Shown one piece after another: positions 55,003 through 63,888 of a stretch of DNA of 64,000 nt. The number at the start of each line of letters is the position of its first letter. Position 1 is the first letter of the stretch. The notes below the pieces were generated by a model. It was not told the origin of the DNA. It made no database searches and was given only the letters and a program-made list of their open reading frames with translations. The position numbers and the translations under genes were made by a program. Source of the stretch: Psychroflexus longus (GTDB taxonomy: Bacteria; Bacteroidota; Bacteroidia; Flavobacteriales; Flavobacteriaceae); contig NZ_JAIQZE010000003.1 of the NCBI RefSeq assembly GCF_020164595.1, forward strand, positions 172,979 through 236,978, written 5' to 3'.

Positions 55003-55197
55003 ATGTTAGTAGTTAAAGTAAAAGATGGTGAGAAAATTGAAAGAGCTCTTAAACGCTTAAAACGTAAGTTTAGAGATACCAAAGTTCTTCAAACACTTCG
55101 TGATAAAAAACAATTCACGAAAAAATCTGTAGAAAAAAGACAAAATCTTAAGAAAGCCCAATATATCCAGTCTTTAAGAGAGAAAGAGAATATGTAA
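55003..55197 (+). CDS. rpsU: 30S ribosomal protein S21
   Basis: A 64-residue basic protein with the S21 pattern: VKDGEKIERALKRLKRKF, then helices rich in Lys/Arg/Gln. S21 binds the 30S platform near the anti-Shine-Dalgarno; in Bacteroidota it helps hide that sequence, in keeping with weak Shine-Dalgarno use in this window. It is a single-gene unit with a promoter and a strong terminator. Confidence 0.97.
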   Translation: MLVVKVKDGEKIERALKRLKRKFRDTKVLQTLRDKKQFTKKSVEKRQNLKKAQYIQSLREKENM

Positions 55198-55220
55198 TAA
55201 GTTTTTTTAAGTTGATTATA

Positions 55221-55254
55221 ACCCTGTGATATTTTTTATCACAGGGTATTTTTG
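55221..55254 (+). terminator. Intrinsic terminator of rpsU
   Basis: ACCCTGTGATA (55221-55231) pairs perfectly with TATCACAGGGT (55237-55247), followed by a T-rich tract. It lies 24 nt after the rpsU stop and just before the end of the convergent DUF2797 gene. Confidence 0.9.
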
Positions 55255-55255
55255 T

Positions 55256-56053
55256 TTAGTATAATATCTCAAAATCTACTACATAGCCTTCACTGTTTCT
55301 CACATTAAAAACAATATCATTTTCAAAAATTAAATATTGCCCTTTAATGCCTTTCAGCTTTCCTTTATAACTATTATTTTTTTCCAGATTCAGGCTTTTT
55401 AGTTTCTTAGGGTATTCTATAACAGGAAAGTTAATATTGAATTCCTGACTAGTTGCTAAGTAATAATCTTTAGCCTCATCGGGTATAAACTCTTTTAATT
55501 TTTCTCTTTCTTCTACAAGGTCTTTATCCTGGATTTCATTTTTGAGCATGGTTCGCCAATTTGTCTTGTCAGCAACATGCTTTTTCAATTCCACTTCAGT
55601 TATACCTGCTAAATATCGGTTTGGTGTTTCCAATATGGCAATAGCCTCGTGCGCTCCTTGATCGATCCATCGCGTAGGAATTTGGCTTTTGCGAGTTACA
55701 CCTACTTTTACATTACTGGAATTTGCTAAATAAACTATATGAGGCTGCAGCTGGACTTTTTTCTCATAATCCAAATCTCTGTCTTCTTCGTCAAGATGCG
55801 CCTTACTCAATTCTGGATGCATGATCCATTCACCAGCATTTGGAATTTCTTGAAAGCAATCATAACAAAACCCCTGTCTAAATATTTTTTTGTTTTTGCT
55901 GCAGTTAAGACACTGATATTCCACAAAGTGAAAAGCCACTTCTTTGTCCAATAATTGGTTTAAATGAACGACGTCGTTTTCAAATTCCAAAAAATAATCA
56001 ACCTCTTGGTTACTCTCCGTTTTCATTTTTCTTAAGACTCCTCTATATTGCAT
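55256..56053 (-). CDS. DUF2797 family protein
   Basis: A 265-residue cytoplasmic protein. It carries a zinc-ribbon-like Cys set CLNCSKNKK...GFCYDCFQEIPNAGEWIMHPE near 50-85, then VYLANSSNVKVGVTRKSQIPTRWIDQGAHEA near 109-140, a segment resembling the GIY-YIG fold (Y..NS..KVGVT). The family has no known function; a nucleic-acid role is only an inference from the fold resemblance. Confidence 0.83.
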   Translation of the reverse strand: MQYRGVLRKMKTESNQEVDYFLEFENDVVHLNQLLDKEVAFHFVEYQCLNCSKNKKIFRQGFCYDCFQEIPNAGEWIMHPELSKAHLDEEDRDLDYEKKVQLQPHIVYLANSSNVKVGVTRKSQIPTRWIDQGAHEAIAILETPNRYLAGITEVELKKHVADKTNWRTMLKNEIQDKDLVEEREKLKEFIPDEAKDYYLATSQEFNINFPVIEYPKKLKSLNLEKNNSYKGKLKGIKGQYLIFENDIVFNVRNSEGYVVDFEILY

Positions 56054-56103
56054 TTTTTATTATGTTTGATGATTCTTGGTTACCTTATTAAACTTACTTA
56101 TTT

Positions 56104-57621
56104 ATGTCAATACCAATTGTAAATTCTATAGCTTCCTGGATACTAAAGAAGCGTATTCATCATATGGAATTGTTTAAAAAACATCCCAATGAAGTTCAAA
56201 ATGAATTACTACTTGATTTGATTTATAAAGCCCAAAATACGGAATTTGGAAAAACCTATGGCTTTGATGAAATAAATAATTATGAAACTTTTAAAGAGCG
56301 CGTACCAGTTCAAACTTATGAAGATTTTGAAGCTACCTTTGAGAGGTGCAGACAGGGAGAAAAGAATTTAATTTGGCCTTCGCCCATTACCATGTTTGCG
56401 AAGTCCAGTGGAACTACTGGCGCTAAGAGTAAGTTTATTCCAGTAAGTCAGGAATCTTTAGAGGATTGTCATTATGCGGCCAGCAAGGATTTATTATGCA
56501 TGTATTTAAATAACAATCCAGACTCTAAGTTATTTACTGGAAAAAGCCTCAGATTAGGAGGAAGTAAAGAAATCTACCAGGATAAAGGAACCTCTTATGG
56601 AGATCTTTCTGCTCTACTCATACACAATATGCCATTTTGGGCAAGCTATAGCAGCACGCCAGGAAATAGCGTCTCCTTGATGAGTGACTGGGAAACCAAA
56701 ATGCAAGCTATAGTGGATGAAACTATTAAAGAGCGAGTAACAAGCCTTGCTGGGGTTCCTTCCTGGATGCTTGTATTGTTAAATGATGTTTTGAAAACTT
56801 CTGGAAAAACTAGTATCGATGAAGTTTGGCCAGATCTGGAGGTGTATTTTCATGGAGGTGTGAGTTTTGAGCCTTACAGAAACCAGTACGAGCAGATCAT
56901 ACCCTCAAGCAAAATGAAGTATTACGAAATATATAATGCTTCAGAAGGATTTTTTGCTGCTCAGGATCTTAATAATTCTAAAGACCTATTATTGATGCTC
57001 GATTATGGAATTTTCTTCGAGTTCATACCAATGTCGACTTATGGAACACCAAAGGAGAAAGTAATCGGCTTAAGTGAAGTTGAAATTGATACAAATTATG
57101 CTATCGTAATTACTACAAACTCTGGATTGTGGAGGTATAAGATTGGAGATACGTTGCGTTTCACCTCTTTAGAGCCTTTCAGAATAAGAGTTACAGGAAG
57201 AACAAAGCACCATATCAATGCATTTGGCGAAGAACTTATTATTGAAAATGCAGAAGCTGCAGTCAAGAAAACAGCTTTTGAGCTCAATTGTGAAGTAATG
57301 GAATATACAGCGGCACCTGTTTTTATGGAAGGTAAAAAGAAAGGGGCACACGAGTGGATTTTAGAATTTAAAACACCACCTGAAAGTCTTTCTGATTTTC
57401 AAATTTGCCTGGATAAAAACCTTCAGGAAATCAATAGTGATTATGAAGCTAAGCGATATAATAATATGACATTAGATCTTTTGAAAATTCATCAGGCCAA
57501 GCCTAAGCTTTTTCAAAACTGGTTAAAACAACATAATAAACTTGGAGGTCAGCATAAGATTCCACGATTATCGAATAATCGGGAACACTTGGAAGAATTG
57601 TTGGCTCTAAACGGAAATTGA
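56104..57621 (+). CDS. GH3 auxin-responsive promoter family acyl-adenylate synthetase-like protein
   Basis: A 505-residue ANL-superfamily-like enzyme. The ATP-binding loop is SSGTTGAKSKFIPVS near 99-113, followed by YNASEGFFAAQD near 279-290 and a TGRTKHHINAFGEELI region near 361-376. Plant GH3 enzymes join amino acids to auxin or jasmonate; bacterial members are common in Bacteroidota with unknown substrates. It probably adenylates a carboxylic acid and is followed by a small membrane protein gene. Confidence 0.87.
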   Translation: MSIPIVNSIASWILKKRIHHMELFKKHPNEVQNELLLDLIYKAQNTEFGKTYGFDEINNYETFKERVPVQTYEDFEATFERCRQGEKNLIWPSPITMFAKSSGTTGAKSKFIPVSQESLEDCHYAASKDLLCMYLNNNPDSKLFTGKSLRLGGSKEIYQDKGTSYGDLSALLIHNMPFWASYSSTPGNSVSLMSDWETKMQAIVDETIKERVTSLAGVPSWMLVLLNDVLKTSGKTSIDEVWPDLEVYFHGGVSFEPYRNQYEQIIPSSKMKYYEIYNASEGFFAAQDLNNSKDLLLMLDYGIFFEFIPMSTYGTPKEKVIGLSEVEIDTNYAIVITTNSGLWRYKIGDTLRFTSLEPFRIRVTGRTKHHINAFGEELIIENAEAAVKKTAFELNCEVMEYTAAPVFMEGKKKGAHEWILEFKTPPESLSDFQICLDKNLQEINSDYEAKRYNNMTLDLLKIHQAKPKLFQNWLKQHNKLGGQHKIPRLSNNREHLEELLALNGN

Positions 57622-57653
57622 GTCTATATTTGTCAATTCAAAACTTATTTTGA

Positions 57654-57860
57654 ATGATCAACACCAAAAAACAAGCTCTTTATACCGCATTTATCATAAT
57701 AGGCGCAATTATGTTGATTTATGATCTCACAGGGGAAAATGAAAACGTTTATCTTAAAATTGGCGGACTTCTCATCCTTATGATAGGTCTTTACAATTCT
57801 ACCAAACAGTGGGCGAGCGACAATCCTAAAGATGATAATACTCCTGATGATGAAAAATAA
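57654..57860 (+). CDS. Small two-helix membrane protein, function unknown
   Basis: A 68-residue protein with two hydrophobic segments (about 8-25 and 32-46) and an acidic tail [15 protein letters not shown]. It overlaps the start of the Smr gene by 14 nt, which supports coupled translation. I recognise no family. Confidence 0.7.
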   Translation: MINTKKQALYTAFIIIGAIMLIYDLTGENENVYLKIGGLLILMIGLYNSTKQWASDNPKDDNTPDDEK

Positions 57861-58395
57861 AAACTTTCTAATAGGTGATAAGGTTGAATTGATCGATGAT
57901 GATGTGTCTGGAATTGTCACTAAAGTTGAAAGTAATGAAGTTATTTTTGAGACTTCAGATGGTTTTGAAATGAGAGTTCCATTTTCGCTGGTTGTCAAAA
58001 TTGATGGCCAATTGGATGTGGATTTGAAGGACGATATTTTGCTTGAAAAATTAAAATCAGATTTAAACCCTAAGCAAAAAGGTCCATCCCCAAAACCAAA
58101 ACGCCAGCAACCTGCGATGGAAGTGGATCTTCATATCCATAATTTGGTGGATAAAACCTCACATTTATCCAATTTTGAAATGCTCAATATTCAGTTGGAG
58201 CATAGTCGTAAAAAGATTGAATTTGCGATGGAAAAACGCATCAAACGCATTGTTTTTATTCATGGAGTAGGGCAAGGGGTTCTTAAAGCTGAATTGTATA
58301 CGCTTTTTAGACGTTATGATCAAATTGAATTTTATGATGCTGACTACCAAAAATACGGTCTTGGTGCCACTGAAATTTATATCTACGATCAATAA
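57847..58395 (+). CDS. Smr domain protein (DUF2027/MutS2 C-terminal-like)
   Basis: A 182-residue protein from the ATG at 57847; the ATG at 57850 is equally possible, while 57832 lies deeper in the upstream gene. The N-terminal part (about 5-60) forms a small beta domain. The C-terminal Smr nuclease domain begins [19 protein letters not shown] and contains the [16 protein letters not shown] motif. Smr domains cut DNA or ribosome-bound mRNA; the target here is unknown. Confidence 0.86.
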   Translation: MMKNKNFLIGDKVELIDDDVSGIVTKVESNEVIFETSDGFEMRVPFSLVVKIDGQLDVDLKDDILLEKLKSDLNPKQKGPSPKPKRQQPAMEVDLHIHNLVDKTSHLSNFEMLNIQLEHSRKKIEFAMEKRIKRIVFIHGVGQGVLKAELYTLFRRYDQIEFYDADYQKYGLGATEIYIYDQ

Positions 58396-58449
58396 TTACT
58401 CATCAATTTTTTAAACTAAAGTTTACCCGACGTAAATTAGATTTAATTT

Positions 58450-58457
58450 TAAATTTG
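58450..58457 (+). promoter_or_regulatory. Candidate -7 box for the cyclophilin-FKBP gene
   Basis: TAAATTTG ends 15 nt before the ATG at 58473 and covers the alternative TTG start at 58455. This supports the ATG start. Confidence 0.5.
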
Positions 58458-58472
58458 CAAAAAAATAAATTC

Positions 58473-59405
58473 ATGAAAAACGGAATATACGCACATTTCA
58501 ATACCGAAAAAGGTAAAATTATAGTCCAACTTACTTTTGATAAAACCCCTGGCACAGTAGGAAATTTTATAGGACTTGCTGAAGGGAAAATCGAAAACTC
58601 AGCTAAAGATTTAGGAACTCCTTATTATGATGGATTAGTCTTTCACAGAGTCATAGACAATTTTATGATCCAAGGTGGGGATCCAAAAGGCAATGGAACA
58701 GGAGGACCTGGATATCAATTTGATGACGAAATTCACCCTGACTTGAAGCACGATCGTTCCGGTGTTCTATCTATGGCCAATGCTGGTCCTAGTACAAATG
58801 GAAGTCAATTTTTTATCACTCACGGAGCAACACCCTGGCTTGATGGTAAGCATACCGTATTTGGTTATGTTGTGGAAGGGCAAGATGTTGTAGATAGCAT
58901 TGAAGGTAAAGACAAATTAAATTCAGTAGAAATAGAACGTGTCGGAGACGAAGCTAAAGCATTTGATGCTGTAAAAAGTTTTAAGAAATTCAATGCGTCT
59001 AAAGCTGAAAGAGAAGCTGAGCTAAAAGCAGAAGCTGCAAAAAAACTCGACGAAATTTCGAAAGGTTTTAAAGAAACTGAAAGTGGTTTGCGTTACCAAA
59101 TCATCAATGAGGGGTCGGGCGTAAAACCAAATAAAGGTCAAAACGTCAGCGTTCATTATAAAGGTAGCCTAGTCGATGGAACTGTTTTTGATTCTTCTTA
59201 CAAAAGAAAACAACCTATCGAATTTCCTGTGGGAGCAGGTCATGTGATTGAAGGTTGGGATGAAGGACTACTATTGCTAAACAAAGGAACCAAAGCTCAA
59301 TTTGTGATTCCACCTCACTTAGCCTATGGCGACAGAGAAGTCGGAGGTGTCATTCCAGCCAATTCTATCTTAGTATTTGATTTGGAGTTGGTAGATATTA
59401 AGTAA
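58473..59405 (+). CDS. Bifunctional peptidyl-prolyl isomerase: cyclophilin plus FKBP
   Basis: A 310-residue fusion of two prolyl isomerase folds. Residues 1-155 form a cyclophilin domain ([53 protein letters not shown]). A charged coiled linker follows (about 170-200), then an FKBP domain ([48 protein letters not shown]). No signal peptide is seen, so it is likely cytoplasmic. Confidence 0.93.
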   Translation: MKNGIYAHFNTEKGKIIVQLTFDKTPGTVGNFIGLAEGKIENSAKDLGTPYYDGLVFHRVIDNFMIQGGDPKGNGTGGPGYQFDDEIHPDLKHDRSGVLSMANAGPSTNGSQFFITHGATPWLDGKHTVFGYVVEGQDVVDSIEGKDKLNSVEIERVGDEAKAFDAVKSFKKFNASKAEREAELKAEAAKKLDEISKGFKETESGLRYQIINEGSGVKPNKGQNVSVHYKGSLVDGTVFDSSYKRKQPIEFPVGAGHVIEGWDEGLLLLNKGTKAQFVIPPHLAYGDREVGGVIPANSILVFDLELVDIK

Positions 59406-59426
59406 AAATGTTATTTCAGAATAAAT

Positions 59427-59460
59427 TAGACCTCACAGGTTTTAAAATTTGTGAGGTCTA
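59427..59460 (+). terminator. Hairpin between the convergent PPIase and sdaA genes
   Basis: The 17-nt arms TAGACCTCACAGGTTTT and AAAATTTGTGAGGTCTA are complementary if two G-U wobbles are allowed in plus-strand RNA; the minus strand would have A-C mismatches. No U tract follows, so this is a stem-loop 21 nt after the stop rather than a classical terminator. Confidence 0.6.
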
Positions 59461-59476
59461 GTTATATATAACTTAC

Positions 59477-60916
59477 TTAACAATCGCTCATATTGACTTT
59501 GATGGCGAGTCCGCCTTCAGAGGTTTCTTTGTACTTGGATGTCATGTCTTGAGCGGTGTCCCACATGGTAGCTATGATTTTGTCTAAAGGGACTTTAGCT
59601 TTGGTAGCATCAGATTCCATAGCGATTTCAGCAGCGTTGATTGCCTTGATCGCACCCATTGCATTACGTTCGATACAAGGGATTTGTACGAGTCCCGCAA
59701 TAGGATCGCAAGTCATTCCGAGATGGTGTTCCATGGCAATTTCACTAGCCATAAGCACTTGCTCAGGAGTACCGCCCATCAATTCCGTGAGCGCACCTGC
59801 AGCCATTGCTGAAGATACGCCAATCTCTGCCTGACAACCGCCCATAGCAGCTGAGATGGTAGCTCCTTTCTTGAATAAACTTCCTATTTCTCCAGCAACC
59901 AACATGAATTGTTTTAGATCCTCAAAAGTGGCGTTATGATTTTCGATGACCATATAATACATCATCACTGCTGGTAATGTGCCAGAACTTCCGTTGGTGG
60001 GAGCGGTGACGACACGACCTAATGAAGCATTGACCTCATTAACTGATATGGCAAAACAGCTTACCCATTGTAAAATTTGTCGGAATTTGACTTCTTTGGT
60101 TCTGATGGTTTCAAGCCATTCCTGAGGAGTATTGTAGGTTTCAAATTTATGTTCGAGAAGGTTTTTGTTCATCCTAGCGGCTCTTCTGTTGACATTTAAA
60201 CCGCCAGGCAATGTCCCTTCCGTATGGCAACCAATGTACATTGATTCCAGCATTACTTCCCATATTTTCTCTAATCCGGAATGGATTTCAAGTTCATTTC
60301 TGAGCGATTTTTCATTTTCGAGAACAATTTCAGAAATAATCTTTTGTTCATTTTTACAATGTTCAATCAATTCTAAAGCAGAATTGATTTGAAAAGGAAA
60401 GCTTTTTAATTCTTCTTGTTTTTGTCTGGCGTTTTCTCGATCCTCTTTGACGACAAAACCACCTCCGATGGAATAAAATGTAGTTTCTACTCTTTCACCA
60501 TTTTTTAAGTGAGCTATGTAGGTGATACCATTGGGATGGAACTCCTTGAAATCTTTTTCAAAGACAACGTCGTCCTTAAAATCAAAATCGATGAACCTAG
60601 AATCGTCCAGATTTAATCGACCTTCATTTTTGACTCGGTCTATTTCTACATCAATATGAGTGATATCCATAGTTACTGGGTCATGACCGCAAAGTCCTAA
60701 AATGGCTGCAATATCCGTTGCATGGCCTTTTCCTGTTAAAGATAAAGACCCATAAAGATGTATCTTGATGTTTTTGATTTCGTCTAAAAGCTTATCATCT
60801 TTCAATTCTTCAACCCATCGCTGTGAGGCTCTCCAGGGTCCAAGAGTATGAGAACTTGATGGCCCCACGCCAATCTTTAGCATATCGAAAACACTTATAC
60901 ATTCAATTTTCTTCAT
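59477..60916 (-). CDS. sdaA: L-serine ammonia-lyase (single-chain, iron-sulfur)
   Basis: Deaminates L-serine to pyruvate using a 4Fe-4S cluster. At 479 residues it carries both the N-terminal beta domain (about 1-160, DMLKIGVGPSSSHTLGPWRA) and the alpha domain (about 200-475). Conserved motifs are GSSGTLPAVMMYY near 317, and CDPIAGLVQIPCIERN near 405 with two of the cluster Cys; a terminal Cys is present. It stands alone on the minus strand. Confidence 0.95.
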   Translation of the reverse strand: MKKIECISVFDMLKIGVGPSSSHTLGPWRASQRWVEELKDDKLLDEIKNIKIHLYGSLSLTGKGHATDIAAILGLCGHDPVTMDITHIDVEIDRVKNEGRLNLDDSRFIDFDFKDDVVFEKDFKEFHPNGITYIAHLKNGERVETTFYSIGGGFVVKEDRENARQKQEELKSFPFQINSALELIEHCKNEQKIISEIVLENEKSLRNELEIHSGLEKIWEVMLESMYIGCHTEGTLPGGLNVNRRAARMNKNLLEHKFETYNTPQEWLETIRTKEVKFRQILQWVSCFAISVNEVNASLGRVVTAPTNGSSGTLPAVMMYYMVIENHNATFEDLKQFMLVAGEIGSLFKKGATISAAMGGCQAEIGVSSAMAAGALTELMGGTPEQVLMASEIAMEHHLGMTCDPIAGLVQIPCIERNAMGAIKAINAAEIAMESDATKAKVPLDKIIATMWDTAQDMTSKYKETSEGGLAIKVNMSDC

Positions 60917-61016
60917 TCTGACAACAATTTTTTATCAATGCTGTAAAGATGAGAGATTTTTTTCACATTTATTAGTGAATGTTCAATTTAAACAGAGAGC
61001 TTAAGACTTTTTTAGC

Positions 61017-61778
61017 TTAAGGTATTTGGTAGAAATGTTCATCATCGTCACTTGGAATCTGCTTCTTTCTGAAATCAAAACGTTGGGAAATCCAGACGAC
61101 CAGTGTATGGTTTCTTTCAAACCTTTGATTTTGAGATAATTTCACAAAACGATTCATATATCCAATTTGGAAGCTAACAGTTTCAAGTTGTAAACCTAGC
61201 GTAAGCCAGGTTCTATTTTGATTAAAATGATTTGTAATGATATTCTCACCAAAATTGACCAAAACTTCATTACTTAAATTTATATAAGGCGTTCCAGAGA
61301 AAATCCTTTGTTCCTCAAAATGGTAACGCAATCCAATAAGTAATCTTAACCGGTTGGTGAAGTCGAAATCATTTAATAGCTCTCCATTTGTAAAATTTTG
61401 CCTGTAACGCATATCATAACGGACACGATTTATCATAGTCCACCTACCAGTTAACTCATGGTTGGCAACCATTTGCATCCAGGGGCGATGTTCGGTTCTG
61501 TTTAATTTGGTACCGTTGCTTTCTGTAGGGATATTCAAATAGGCATAACCTGCAGTGAGATACAGCTTTTAAAAAAATGAGTGTGTAACGCCTGTCCTTG
61601 CTACGAAAAAACCGTTGGGTACATAATGGAAATCATTCCAAAGCGAATAGTTTTCAGAAATTCTTGCACTGGTCATGTAACCGGTCCAGAATTGCCCCTG
61701 ATTGATGATTTCTTTCTCTTGAGCAAAAGAAAAGCAACACACAAAACAAATTGATAGCAGAATAAAGTTTTTAATCAT
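61017..61778 (-). pseudogene. DUF2490 family secreted protein, interrupted by one in-frame stop
   Basis: Two open segments in the same frame (61778-61572 and 61568-61017) are separated by a single TAA at 61571-61569. Read through, they give a protein of about 250 residues with a signal peptide (FILLSICFVCCFSFAQEK), the GQFWTGYMTSARISENYSLWNDFHYVP opening of DUF2490, and a C-terminus with NRLRLLIGLRYHF and VWISQRFDFRKK. The segment after the stop (KLYLTAGYAYLNIP) continues the beta-barrel pattern. A lone nonsense mutation is the simplest reading. Confidence 0.8.
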
Positions 61779-61823
61779 AAGTGATTACTCAAACGTAAAA
61801 CTAAAATAAAATCTTATAGCAAG

Positions 61824-61882
61824 TGTCATCTTTTTATGACATGCTGTCACACTCTGTTGGCTGGCATAAAGATTGACTTTTG
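61824..61882 (+). promoter_or_regulatory. Putative control region of dnaK with TGTCA repeats and TGGCA-N6-TTGA element
   Basis: The region shows an inverted pair TGTCAT (61824-61829)/ATGACA (61836-61841), a third TGTCAC (61845-61850), and TGGCATAAAGATTGA (61862-61876). In the last, GG and GA are 12 nt apart, the spacing of sigma-54 GG/GC elements, but the expected GC is GA. No TAnnTTTG box is seen. It may be a special heat-shock type promoter; this is an inference. Confidence 0.4.
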
Positions 61883-61920
61883 TTGAGCGAAGACAATAAT
61901 AAGAATATAAAAATAAAATT

Positions 61921-63825
61921 ATGAGTAAGATTATAGGTATAGATTTAGGAACAACCAACTCTTGTGTATCCGTCATGGAAGGTAATGAGCCAACGGTTAT
62001 TCCTAATGCTGAAGGTAAAAGAACAACACCATCCGTTATTGCTTTTGTAGAAGGTGGTGAAATAAAAGTAGGTGATCCTGCAAAACGTCAAGCCGTTACT
62101 AACCCAGAAAAAACTATTTCCTCTATCAAAAGATTTATGGGAAATAAATATTCTGAATCAACTAAAGAGGTAGATAGAGTGCCTTACAAAGTTGTAAAAG
62201 GCGAAAATGATACAGCTCGTGTTGATATCGATGGAAGAATGTATACACCTCAAGAACTATCTGCTATGATTCTTCAGAAAATGAAGAAAACTGCTGAAGA
62301 TTATTTAGGTCAGGAGGTAACTGAAGCTGTAATTACAGTCCCTGCTTACTTTAACGACTCTCAAAGACAAGCGACTAAAGAAGCTGGTGAAATCGCTGGA
62401 TTGAAAGTAAGTAGAATTATCAACGAACCTACAGCAGCAGCTTTAGCTTATGGTTTGGATAAAAAAGATAAAGACCAAAAAATTGCCGTATTTGACTTTG
62501 GTGGTGGTACACATGATGTGTCTATTCTAGAATTGGGTGATGGTGTATTTGAAGTTTTAGCGACTGATGGTGATACTCACCTTGGTGGTGATGATGTGGA
62601 TGAAGTGATTATCGACTGGTTAGCTGAAGAATTCATTAAAGATGAAGATATCGATCTTAGAAAAGATGCCATGGCACTTCAAAGATTGAAAGAAGCTGCA
62701 GAAAAAGCTAAAATTGAATTATCGTCTTCCAATTCAACCGAAATCAATTTACCATATGTAACGGCAACGCAAAGCGGACCTAAGCACTTGGTAAGAACGT
62801 TCACAAGATCAAAATTTGAACAATTAATTTCTGGTCTGGTAAAGAGAACAATTACTCCATGCGAAAAAGCATTGAAAGCTGCTGGATTAAGTACAAGTGA
62901 CATCGACGAAGTGATCTTAGTTGGTGGTTCTACTCGTATTCCAGCTGTACAAAAAGCAGTTGAAGATTTCTTCGGAAAGAAACCAAGTAAAGGTGTAAAT
63001 CCAGATGAGGTTGTAGCAATTGGTGCAGGAATACAAGGTGGTGTATTGACCGGAGATGTAAAAGATGTATTGTTACTTGATGTGACACCACTTTCTCTAG
63101 GTATTGAAACTATGGGTGGTGTGATGACCAAACTTATAGAATCAAATACAACGATTCCTTCTAAAAAGTCTCAGGTTTTCTCAACCGCACAAGACAATCA
63201 ACCAAGTGTAGAGATTCACGTCCTACAAGGTGAGCGTCCAATGGCAACTGATAATAAAACAATTGGTAGATTCCACCTAGATGGTATACCACCAGCAAAA
63301 CGTGGAGTTCCACAAATTGAAGTTACTTTTGATATTGATGCTAATGGTATCATCAAAGTAAGTGCAACTGATAAAGCGACTGGAAAATCTCAGGACATTA
63401 GAATTGAAGCTTCTTCCGGATTGACTGAAGAGGAAATTAAGAAGATGAAGCAGGAAGCTGAAGCGAATGCTGAAGCAGATAAAAAGGCTAAGGAGAAAGT
63501 AGATAAGCTAAATGAAGCTGATGCTATGATTTTCCAAACTGAAAGTCAAATGAAAGAATTTGGAGACAAAATTTCTGATGACAAGAAGAAGCCTATCGAA
63601 GATGCTTTAGAAGAATTGAAAGCAGCTTATGAAACTAAAGAACTTGAGAAAATTACCCCAGCTTTAGATAAATTGAACGAAGCTTGGAAAACAGTTTCTG
63701 AAGAAATGTACAAAGCACAAGCTGAGCAACAAGGTGGAGGTGAGCAACCAAAATCTGAAGGCGACGATTCTAAAGGAAACGATGATAGTGATGTCGAAGA
63801 CGTAGATTTTGAAGAAGTAAAGTAA
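61921..63825 (+). CDS. dnaK: Molecular chaperone DnaK (Hsp70)
   Basis: ATP-driven chaperone of 634 residues. The ATPase domain has [14 protein letters not shown] (4-17), the [15 protein letters not shown] block near 162-176, [14 protein letters not shown] near 190-203 and [10 protein letters not shown] near 334 (read as [14 protein letters not shown]). The substrate domain and the lid follow, with a tail [14 protein letters not shown]... ending DVDFEEVK, a typical acidic end. It stands alone: dnaJ and grpE are not adjacent. An insertion sequence begins 13 nt after its stop. Confidence 0.97.
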   Translation: MSKIIGIDLGTTNSCVSVMEGNEPTVIPNAEGKRTTPSVIAFVEGGEIKVGDPAKRQAVTNPEKTISSIKRFMGNKYSESTKEVDRVPYKVVKGENDTARVDIDGRMYTPQELSAMILQKMKKTAEDYLGQEVTEAVITVPAYFNDSQRQATKEAGEIAGLKVSRIINEPTAAALAYGLDKKDKDQKIAVFDFGGGTHDVSILELGDGVFEVLATDGDTHLGGDDVDEVIIDWLAEEFIKDEDIDLRKDAMALQRLKEAAEKAKIELSSSNSTEINLPYVTATQSGPKHLVRTFTRSKFEQLISGLVKRTITPCEKALKAAGLSTSDIDEVILVGGSTRIPAVQKAVEDFFGKKPSKGVNPDEVVAIGAGIQGGVLTGDVKDVLLLDVTPLSLGIETMGGVMTKLIESNTTIPSKKSQVFSTAQDNQPSVEIHVLQGERPMATDNKTIGRFHLDGIPPAKRGVPQIEVTFDIDANGIIKVSATDKATGKSQDIRIEASSGLTEEEIKKMKQEAEANAEADKKAKEKVDKLNEADAMIFQTESQMKEFGDKISDDKKKPIEDALEELKAAYETKELEKITPALDKLNEAWKTVSEEMYKAQAEQQGGGEQPKSEGDDSKGNDDSDVEDVDFEEVK

Positions 63826-63888
63826 ACTTTAAAATAAGTGTCTCGTCCTAAATAACCGATACAGATTATTAGACATTAAATTTATAAT

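Noticed and set aside
25173..61003. A shared 13-mer AAACAGAGAGCTT near 25175 and 60990
   Set aside because: Flanking sequence does not match; one such chance match is expected in AT-rich DNA of this length.
61017..61778. Frameshift as the cause of the split DUF2490 gene
   Set aside because: Both halves are in the same frame (the break is exactly one TAA codon), so a point nonsense change fits and a frameshift does not.
62679..63131. A 150-codon open frame antisense to dnaK
   Set aside because: Typical dnaK shadow frame; composition is that of the reversed Hsp70 sequence.
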